A DNA stretch of 64,000 bases. It comes from Streptomyces sp. TRM68367. Its GTDB lineage: Bacteria; Actinomycetota; Actinomycetes; Streptomycetales; Streptomycetaceae. Under the pieces are notes generated by a model. The model ran no database searches, had not been told where the DNA came from, and saw only the letters and a program-made list of their open reading frames with translations. The stretch spans positions 121,068 through 185,067 of the forward strand of contig NZ_JACTVI010000008.1 of the NCBI RefSeq assembly GCF_014495685.1, in the 5' to 3' direction. Shown here piece by piece: positions 26,853 to 33,253 of the stretch (position 1 is its first letter; each line of letters opens with the position of its first letter). Both the position numbers and the translations under genes were made by a program.

Positions 26853-27976
26853 GCGGCACCCGCCTCCACCAGAGCCCGCTCCCAGAACTCCTTGCAGAAC
26901 CGGGCGAGCGGCCCGCGCGCGGTCGCGCCCGGCGGAGCCTTGCCCTCCTGCGGGCGCAGCAGTCCCGTCTCCACCGGCACCTCGCCCGCCAGCGGCAGCT
27001 TGAGCAGCCGGGCCACTTCGCGGTCGTCGAGGCCAGGGGCGTAGGGCCCGCGGACCGCCACCCGGAGGTCGCGCAGGACCATGCCGACGGCGGACGCCAC
27101 CCGCCCGGCCGCCGCGACGGCGCGCAGTTCGGCGGGCACCACCAGCACCCCCAGGTCCAGTTGGGCGAGGATCTCGGCGACTCCGTCGTCGATCCGGCGC
27201 GGCAGGTCGACGACGACCGTGCCGCCCCGGCGCCGGGCCGCGGCGAGCACCGCCCGCACGGCCTGCGACGGTACGGCGACGCAGTCGCCGCGGTCCCAGC
27301 TGAGCACCCGTAGCGAGTGCAGCTCGGGCAGCGACTCCTCCAGGGCGCCGCCGCCGACCCGCCCACGCGAGGCGGCGAACGCCGGCCAGCGCAGCCCCTC
27401 GGCGGTCTCGCCGCCGAGGAGGACATCGAGTCCGCCGCCGAGCGGATCGGCGTCCACGAGGAGCGTACGCAGCCCCTCGTGCGCGGAGGTGACGGCGAGC
27501 GCGCAGGCGAGCGTGGACGCCCCGGCCCCGCCGCGCCCGCCGACCACGCCCACGGTGAGGGCGGGCCGGCCGACGCCCTCGGCGACGTCGGCGATGCGGT
27601 CGACGAGCCACTGCTCGCCGTCGGGCAGCATCAGCACGTGATCGGCGCCGATCTCGACGGCCCGCCGCCACACCCCGGAGTCGTCCTGGTCGCGGCCGAC
27701 CAGCACCACTCCCCTTCTGCGCGCGGCCCCGCGCACGCGCCGCGCGGCGTCTTCGCCGACCAGGACGAGCGGTGCGGCCTCCCAGCTGTCCCTGTGCTCC
27801 GGCACCCCGTGGTGGACCTCGGGTGTGGCGCCGGCCGCCGCGCACAGGCGCAGCAGGTCGTCGAGGAGCTCGGCGTCCTCGGTGACGATCAGTGGTCCAC
27901 CCTGCCGCCCTCCGGCGGCGGGCGGCGGATCGTGTGTGAGTGCTCCGGTCACGGTCTCCATCCCCCTTCGCTGCAT
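26849..27976 (-). CDS. TadZ/CpaE-like ParA-family protein (Ssd-type)
   Basis: First gene of the Tad operon, 375 residues. An N-terminal receiver-like domain (LIVTEDAELLDDLLRLCAAAGA) precedes a ParA/MinD-type ATPase domain (about 140-340). The P-loop is GVVGGRGGAGASTLACALA: it lacks the catalytic Lys before Ser/Thr and the signature Lys of active MinD proteins, as in TadZ/CpaE and mycobacterial Ssd. The second motif is LLVDADPLGGGLDVLLGG. Proteins of this family localise the Tad complex at the pole or septum. The start is ATG 27976; a second ATG at 27961 has an SD sequence too close to it. It overlaps tadA by 4 bp. Confidence 0.86.
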   Translation of the reverse strand: MQRRGMETVTGALTHDPPPAAGGRQGGPLIVTEDAELLDDLLRLCAAAGATPEVHHGVPEHRDSWEAAPLVLVGEDAARRVRGAARRRGVVLVGRDQDDSGVWRRAVEIGADHVLMLPDGEQWLVDRIADVAEGVGRPALTVGVVGGRGGAGASTLACALAVTSAHEGLRTLLVDADPLGGGLDVLLGGETAEGLRWPAFAASRGRVGGGALEESLPELHSLRVLSWDRGDCVAVPSQAVRAVLAAARRRGGTVVVDLPRRIDDGVAEILAQLDLGVLVVPAELRAVAAAGRVASAVGMVLRDLRVAVRGPYAPGLDDREVARLLKLPLAGEVPVETGLLRPQEGKAPPGATARGPLARFCKEFWERALVEAGAA

Positions 27977-28171
27977 CTCTCGCTCGGGCCCTGTGGGGCC
28001 CCGCGATTCCCAAACGTGTGAAGAACCGGCAACCGGCCTTCATATGAGCGGCCGACAGAAACCGGCCATGCGCGCCCGACAAACGGAACCGGCGAGGAAC
28101 TCGCCACGAGCGGAGCGCGTTGGAATCACGGTGCAGCGATCCCGGAAATCGTGTGGATCTTGGTCGATAAC

Positions 28172-28180
28172 TGTGGACAA
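28172..28180 (-). promoter_or_regulatory. DnaA box (TTGTCCACA)
   Basis: Perfect match to the preferred Streptomyces DnaA box on the minus strand, 195 bp upstream of the first Tad gene. A weaker related 9-mer (AGATCCACA) lies about 20 bp to the left. Function away from oriC is inferred. Confidence 0.5.
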
Positions 28181-28366
28181 CTCGGTGGTTGTGAATATCG
28201 CCGTCACCCATACCGGCGACCGCCGCAGCCCCCTGTGCGACTTCCGCAGAGCAGTCCGACGACTACGGGCCGTGATGGATCATGCACATGTCAAGCCAAC
28301 TGCCGAGAGAGGGACCGGCAGGGCACCTCGGTCGCGCACTGAAGGGGAAAACCCATCTGGACATGC

Positions 28367-28432
28367 GACGACCCCCGCCGGGGGGGAGAGCGGGGGTCGT
28401 CTCCACGGCCGACTCGGGGGGGGAGGAGTCGG
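28367..28432 (+). terminator. Tandem G/C hairpins upstream of the HAD gene
   Basis: Hairpin one has 12-bp arms (GACGACCCCCGC / GCGGGGGTCGTC, 28367-28401). Hairpin two has 7-bp arms (CCGACTC / GAGTCGG, 28409-28432). Both have G-rich loops. They lie 100-170 bp before the HAD start and could terminate a short leader transcript or act as an attenuator. Confidence 0.4.
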
Positions 28433-28535
28433 ACCGGGTTAGCACGGTCGCGAACGATCCGTGACTTCCATGGTGTACCCGAGAGCCCTCTCAGGCAAAC
28501 CCACGCGCCCACCTTACGCCGAATGGGCTGCCCCT

Positions 28536-29369
28536 ATGCTCAAGGGCGTGGAAAACCACTCGTTGCCCCGCACAGCGGCCTTCTTTGATCTGGACAAGAC
28601 GGTCATTGCGAAGTCGAGCACGCTCACCTTCAGCAAGTCCTTCTACCAAGGCGGTCTGATCAACCGCAGGGCCGTCTTGCGTACCGCATATGCCCAGTTC
28701 GTCTTCCTCACGGGCGGCGCCGACCACGACCAGATGGAGCGCATGCGCGAGTACCTGTCCGCGCTGTGCCGCGGCTGGAACGTGCGGCAGGTCAAGGAGA
28801 TCGTCGCCGAGACGCTGCACGACCTGATCGACCCGATCATCTACGACGAGGCCGCCTCCCTCATCGAGGAGCACCACACCGCCGGCCGCGACGTGGTGAT
28901 CGTGTCCACGTCGGGTGTCGAGGTGGTCGAGCCGATCGGCGAGCTGCTCGGCGCGGACCGGGTGGTCGCGACCCGGATGGTCGTGGGCGACGACGGCTGC
29001 TTCACCGGGGAGGTGGAGTACTACGCCTACGGCCCGACGAAGGCCGAGGCGATCAGGGAGCTGGCCGAGTCCGAGGGGTACGACCTCTCCCGTTGCTACG
29101 CCTACAGCGACTCGGCGACCGACCTGCCGATGCTGGAGTCAGTCGGGTTTCCGCACGCCGTGAACCCGGACCGGGCGCTGCGCCGCGAGGCACTCGCGCG
29201 CGGGTGGCCGATTCTGGATTTCCACCGTCCGGTCCGGCTCAAGCAGCGGATCCCCGCGTTCTCCGTACCGCCCCGTCCGGCACTCGTCGCGGCCGCCGCG
29301 ATAGGCGCCGCGGCAGCCACCGCGGGCCTCGTCTGGTACGCGAACCGGCGCCGGGCGACGGCCGTCTGA
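28536..29369 (+). CDS. HAD-IB family hydrolase (SerB-like), morphological-differentiation-related
   Basis: A haloacid-dehalogenase phosphatase of subfamily IB (PSPase/SerB-like), 277 residues from ATG 28536; the frame continues upstream, but MLKGVENHSLPRTAAFFDLD is the conserved start. Motif I is FFDLDKTVI, motif II VIVSTSG, and motifs III/IV are the Lys in GPTKAEAI and YSDSATDLPML. A C-terminal hydrophobic helix (ALVAAAAIGAAAATAGLVWY) followed by basic residues suggests a tail anchor in the membrane. I recall the S. coelicolor orthologue as annotated morphological-differentiation-related. Substrate unknown; family members dephosphorylate small molecules or phospholipids. Confidence 0.85.
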   Translation: MLKGVENHSLPRTAAFFDLDKTVIAKSSTLTFSKSFYQGGLINRRAVLRTAYAQFVFLTGGADHDQMERMREYLSALCRGWNVRQVKEIVAETLHDLIDPIIYDEAASLIEEHHTAGRDVVIVSTSGVEVVEPIGELLGADRVVATRMVVGDDGCFTGEVEYYAYGPTKAEAIRELAESEGYDLSRCYAYSDSATDLPMLESVGFPHAVNPDRALRREALARGWPILDFHRPVRLKQRIPAFSVPPRPALVAAAAIGAAAATAGLVWYANRRRATAV

Positions 29370-29433
29370 CCTGGGCGCCCGTCTAATTCCACTTTGCACC
29401 TAAAAGTAAAGAAGTGCAGCCGACCCTTCCGGT

Positions 29434-29451
29434 TACTCCGGCGCCGGAGTA
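29434..29451. promoter_or_regulatory. Perfect 18-bp palindrome
   Basis: TACTCCGGCGCCGGAGTA, 64 bp after the HAD stop. It could be a terminator stem with no loop or a dimeric operator for the transcript that ends at 29691. Confidence 0.4.
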
Positions 29452-29549
29452 CAAAGGACTCAACGGCCCGCGAGACCAAGGACATCCGAGAGGATCACCT
29501 ATAAACCGCAAGTTGGCCCCACGGACCGCGCATGGACACCGGGCACCCA

Positions 29550-29691
29550 CGCGACGTCGACCCGTCGAATACGGGCCAGCCACACCAGGTGACGGGCAAA
29601 GTTTCCCGACCTGATGGGCACATACTGAGGACGCTTGGTAACGCGGTGAACATGCCAGCGGCGGTACGAGTTCTCGTACCGCCGCATTTTT
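29550..29691 (+). ncRNA. Candidate small RNA ending in a strong terminator
   Basis: The 370-bp gap between the HAD gene and the convergent Fic-like gene has no coding potential, yet it ends in an excellent terminator about 290 bp after the HAD stop. A small RNA transcribed on the plus strand would explain it. I recall a reported Streptomyces sRNA (scr3558) near this gene in S. coelicolor. The 5' end given here is a guess; the 3' end is supported by the hairpin. Confidence 0.4.
29658..29691 (+). terminator. Rho-independent terminator
   Basis: Perfect 12-bp arms GCGGCGGTACGA / TCGTACCGCCGC with a GTTC loop, followed directly by ATTTTT. One of the few terminators in the window with a genuine T tract. 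Confidence 0.85.
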
Positions 29692-29737
29692 GTGAGGCCG
29701 CGTTGCGCCGTGGCCCCTGTTACGCCGTGACGCCGTA

Positions 29738-30562
29738 TTACGCCGCCCCGCGCTGGAGCGCCTCGCATACCGCCGTCGACTCGCGGGCGCCCAGCTCGAC
29801 TGCCCGGCCGCAGTGGGCGATCCACGCGGCCACGCCCTCCGCGGTGCCCGAGACATAGCCGTCCAGCGCCGCCAGATAGGCCTCGCGGCCCAGCTCGGCG
29901 TGGCCCACCTCGGCCGGACAGACGGACTTCGGATCCAGGCCGCTGCCGACCAGCACGATCCGCTCGGCCGCGCGTGCGACGAGGCCGTTGTGGGAGGCGA
30001 ACGGGCGCAGGGCCAGGAGTTCGCCGTGCACCACGGCGGCCATCACCGGCGCCGGGGCCGAACTGCCCGCGATGATCAGTTCGGACAGCCCCTCCAGGCG
30101 CCCGGACACTTCGGCCGCGCTCGGCAGCGGCAGCCCGATCAGCGGCTCGTCGACCGGCTCGCCCTCCTGCCGGGGCCGCCCGACCTGGTCGGCCTGGTCC
30201 GCCGCCGCCACCAGGTGCAGCCGGGCCAGCACTCTGAGGGGTGACTGCCGCCAGATGGACAGCAGTTGGCCCGCCTCGGCGGTCAGCCGCAGGGCCCCGC
30301 CCATGACCCGCGCCTCGTCGTCGACCCGGAAGTCGGAGCGCCGGCGCACCTCTTCCAGGGCCCAGTCGGCACCCGAGAGCGCCGCCGAGCCGCGGGCGCC
30401 GCGCAGCGCCGCCTCGGACGTGATCTCGTTGCTGCGGCGCCGCATGACCCGGTGTCCGTAGACCCGGTCCACGGCCTTGCGCACGGACTCCACGGACTCG
30501 GCCACGCCGGGCAGTGCGCCCAGGGCCGCAAACGGATCGGCTGTCGCGCCTGTCGTACTCAT
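29738..30562 (-). CDS. Fic-like fold protein with degenerate active-site motif
   Basis: A 274-residue helical protein from ATG 30562 (MSTTGATADPFAALG). It resembles actinobacterial Fic/DOC-type proteins, often mislabelled oxidoreductase. The segment VVHGELLALRPFASHNGLVARA occupies the place of the Fic motif HPFxxGNGRxxR, but the His is Arg (RPF) and the GNGR loop is SHNG. An AMPylation reaction by the usual mechanism is therefore unlikely. A flap-like N-terminal region contains NEITSEAALRGARGSAALSGA. It is divergent from the ATPase gene at 30658 (95 bp apart). Function unknown. Confidence 0.75.
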   Translation of the reverse strand: MSTTGATADPFAALGALPGVAESVESVRKAVDRVYGHRVMRRRSNEITSEAALRGARGSAALSGADWALEEVRRRSDFRVDDEARVMGGALRLTAEAGQLLSIWRQSPLRVLARLHLVAAADQADQVGRPRQEGEPVDEPLIGLPLPSAAEVSGRLEGLSELIIAGSSAPAPVMAAVVHGELLALRPFASHNGLVARAAERIVLVGSGLDPKSVCPAEVGHAELGREAYLAALDGYVSGTAEGVAAWIAHCGRAVELGARESTAVCEALQRGAA

Positions 30563-30657
30563 GAGGACGACCCTACGCACCCGCGGCCGACGCCCCTCGA
30601 AGGAGTGGTCTTCCTCATACCCCTTCGCCACATACAGCTATAAGTTCACTACTCTTC

Positions 30658-31644
30658 GTGAACATGAAAATTGCTTTCGTGGGGAAGGGCGGCAGCGGCA
30701 AGACCACCCTGTCCTCCCTGTTCATCCGCCATCTCGCGGCCGCCGGCGCGCCCGTCGTCGCGGTCGACGCCGACATCAACCAGCATCTGGGGGCTGCGCT
30801 GGGCCTCGACGAGGCGGAGGCGTCAGCGCTGCCCGCGATGGGCGAGCACCTGCCGCTGATCAAGAACTATCTGCGCGGCTCCAACCCGCGCATCTCCTCG
30901 GCCGAGACGATGATCAAGACGACACCGCCCGGCGAGGGTTCGCGGCTGCTGCGGGTGCGCGAGGACAACCCGGTCTACGACGCGTGCGCCCGGCCGGTGG
31001 AACTCGACGGCAGTGCCGTCCGTTTGATGGTCACCGGCCCCTTCACGGACGCCGACCTGGGGGTCGCCTGCTACCACTCCAAGACGGGAGCGGTTGAGCT
31101 GTGCCTGAACCACCTGGTCGACGGCCGTGACGAGTACGTCGTGGTCGACATGACCGCGGGCTCGGACTCCTTCGCCTCCGGCATGTTCACCCGATTCGAC
31201 ATCACGTTTCTCGTGGCCGAGCCGACCCGGAGGGGGGTCTCCGTCTATCGCCAGTACAAGGAGTACGCCGCCGGCTACGGTGTCGCCCTGAAGGTCATCG
31301 GCAACAAGGTGCACGGTCAGGACGATCTCGACTTCCTCCGCGCCGAGGTCGGGGACGACCTGCTCGTGACGGTCGGGCACTCGGACTGGGTGCGCGCCAT
31401 GGAGAAGGGCCGGCCGCCCCGGTTCGGCTTCCTGGAGAAGCCGAACCTCCGCGCGCTGCGCGTGCTGCGGACGACCGCCGACGCGGCGTACGAGCACCGC
31501 GACTGGGAGCGCTACACGCGCCAGATGGTGCACTTCCACCTGAAGAACGCCCGGTCGTGGGGCAACGAGCGCACCGGGGCCGACCTGGCGGCGCAGGTCG
31601 ACCCCGGCTTCGTGCTCGGCGAAGGCGTCGTCGCGCCGGCCTGA
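30658..31644 (+). CDS. CooC/MinD-type P-loop ATPase
   Basis: A deviant Walker A ATPase of the SIMIBI class, 328 residues: FVGKGGSGKTTLSSLFIRHL at the N-terminus (both signature lysines present), Walker B-like YVVVDMTAGSDSFASGMFTRFD, and guanine/adenine-recognition segment VIGNKVHG. It resembles CooC, the nickel-insertion accessory ATPase of CO dehydrogenase, and other MinD relatives, but no CODH gene is present here. A GTG at 30658 and an ATG two codons later are both possible starts. Streptomyces homologues are annotated only as ATP-binding; the client protein is unknown. Confidence 0.82.
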   Translation: MNMKIAFVGKGGSGKTTLSSLFIRHLAAAGAPVVAVDADINQHLGAALGLDEAEASALPAMGEHLPLIKNYLRGSNPRISSAETMIKTTPPGEGSRLLRVREDNPVYDACARPVELDGSAVRLMVTGPFTDADLGVACYHSKTGAVELCLNHLVDGRDEYVVVDMTAGSDSFASGMFTRFDITFLVAEPTRRGVSVYRQYKEYAAGYGVALKVIGNKVHGQDDLDFLRAEVGDDLLVTVGHSDWVRAMEKGRPPRFGFLEKPNLRALRVLRTTADAAYEHRDWERYTRQMVHFHLKNARSWGNERTGADLAAQVDPGFVLGEGVVAPA

Positions 31645-31711
31645 CGGCTACGACGGCGGCGTTGTCGTATTGCCGCTGTCGGACACCTGCCCGGCGGCGG
31701 CGCCTCGTCGG

Positions 31712-32983
31712 CTACCGGCGGGCCGCCGGCGCCCCGGGCACTCCCTTCGGGGCCGGGGCGGGGCTTGCGGCCAGGAAGGACGCCCAGCCCTTCTCGGGGG
31801 CCTCGCCCACCTTCAGGGTGCGCAGCTTGCGAAGGGTCTTCGGGTCCTGGGCGTCCAGCCAGTCCGCGAGCTGCCGGAAGGAGACGCAGCGCACCTCGTC
31901 CTTGGTGCACACGTGCTCGATGACCTCCTCGACGGCCCGCATGTACGTGCCACCGTTCCAGGACTCGAAGTGGTTGCCGATGATCAGGGGTGCGCGGTTG
32001 CCGTCGTAGGCCCGGTAGAAGCCCTTGAGCAGGCTGTCGCGCATCTGGTCGCCCCAGAACCCGTGCTTGGCGGGGTCGCCCTGGGTGGCTGTGCCCGACT
32101 GGTTGACCATGAAGTTGTAGTCCATGGTGAGCTGCTCGTAGGAGTGGCCGGAGAACGGCACGAGCTGCATCGACAGGTCCCACAGGCCATACTTCTTCCT
32201 CGGCCAGACCTGGTTGTTGACGCCGCTGGTGTCGTAGCGGAAGCCCAGTTCACGGGCGGCCTTCATGAAGTTCTTCTGGCCCTCCAGGCAGGGGGTGCGG
32301 GCGCCGATCAGCTCCTTGTCGTAGTCGAAGGGCAGCGGGGCCGAGTTCCTCATGCCGGTGTTGGTCTTCCAGGTCTTCACGAAGTGCTTGGCCTGGGCGA
32401 TCTCGTCCTTCCAGTCCTCGACCGACCACTCGCCGACCCCGCCGCCTTTGCCGCAGAAGTGGCCGTTGAAGTGGGTGCCGATCTCGTTGCCCTCCAGCCA
32501 CGCCAGCCGCAGCTGTTTCACGGTGTCGGCGATGCCCTGCTCGTCGTTGAAGCCGATGTCGGAGCGGCCCGGTGTGTGCTGCGGCGGCCGGTACAGGTCG
32601 CGTCGCTCCTCCGGGAGCATGTACACGCCGCTCAGGAAGTACGTCATCGTCGCGTCGTTGGCCTTGGCGACCTTGCGGAAGTGGGAGAACAGCTTCTGGC
32701 CGTCCTCGCCCGCGCCGTCCCAGGAGAACACCACGAACTGCGGGGGCTTGTGGCCGGGCTTGAGGCGTTCGGGTCTGGGCAGGTGCGGCTGCGCTCCGGT
32801 GTATGCCGTCGAGCCGTCGCCGATCAGCCGCACCACCCTCTTCGGCGCCGGAGCCGGCTGCGCCTGCTGCGGGCCGGGGGCTCCTTTCCGGGAGTCGTCG
32901 GTGCCGGTCGCACAGCCTGCGAGCGATGCGGCGCCGAGCGCGGCGATCACGGTGCCCGCGGCGATCCTGTGGGTGGCGGCCAT
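31712..32983 (-). CDS. Polysaccharide deacetylase-like lipoprotein
   Basis: An exported 423-residue protein with lipobox SLAGC (Cys about 24) and a Pro/Ala/Gln-rich linker, then a carbohydrate-esterase-4-like domain. FVVFSWDGAGEDG carries the first Asp pair position, and EIGTHFNGHFCG has the metal-binding H-x3-H. Later LIIGNHFESWNGGTYM fits the C-terminal barrel. It probably removes acetyl groups from cell-wall or extracellular polysaccharide, but the substrate is not evident. It ends in a Pro/Ala-rich tail. It is convergent with the CooC-like gene (67 bp). Confidence 0.83.
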   Translation of the reverse strand: MAATHRIAAGTVIAALGAASLAGCATGTDDSRKGAPGPQQAQPAPAPKRVVRLIGDGSTAYTGAQPHLPRPERLKPGHKPPQFVVFSWDGAGEDGQKLFSHFRKVAKANDATMTYFLSGVYMLPEERRDLYRPPQHTPGRSDIGFNDEQGIADTVKQLRLAWLEGNEIGTHFNGHFCGKGGGVGEWSVEDWKDEIAQAKHFVKTWKTNTGMRNSAPLPFDYDKELIGARTPCLEGQKNFMKAARELGFRYDTSGVNNQVWPRKKYGLWDLSMQLVPFSGHSYEQLTMDYNFMVNQSGTATQGDPAKHGFWGDQMRDSLLKGFYRAYDGNRAPLIIGNHFESWNGGTYMRAVEEVIEHVCTKDEVRCVSFRQLADWLDAQDPKTLRKLRTLKVGEAPEKGWASFLAASPAPAPKGVPGAPAARR

Positions 32984-33253
32984 GTTCCGCCCACCTTCTT
33001 CCTTCTCTCGGGGGCCGACAGCGCCGCCAAGCTCGCACGGAAAGAAGAAGGAATTAATATGACCAGCCGATCAAATGCCTCATTTCATTCAGGAGAGTGA
33101 CTTATTAGTCCATTTGCTCGGAAAATCTATGCCCACCCTTTACTCTGTATTACGATCCGTTTACCGAGCGTTGATGCATCCCGCCGCTGTACGCCGTGAC
33201 CCACGGCCGCGACCAAGACCCGCGACCGCGCCGCCCGGGAGGAGACGGGAAAC

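Larger units (their letters stand above)
27977..28535. other. Divergent regulatory region between Tad operon and HAD gene
   Basis: About 560 bp with no gene. It should contain the Tad operon promoter (minus) and the HAD gene promoter (plus). A perfect DnaA-type box lies at 28172-28180 and two adjacent hairpins at 28367-28401 and 28409-28432 precede the HAD gene. Confidence 0.6.

Noticed and set aside
25542..28211. 889-codon minus frame as a giant TadA fusion
   Set aside because: The upstream part overlaps tadZ in another frame and is Arg/Gly junk; the GTG at 26852 overlapping the tadZ stop gives a normal-length TadA.
28461..28535. Longer N-terminus for the HAD hydrolase
   Set aside because: The extra 25 codons show no conservation features and the ATG at 28536 precedes the typical family N-terminus.
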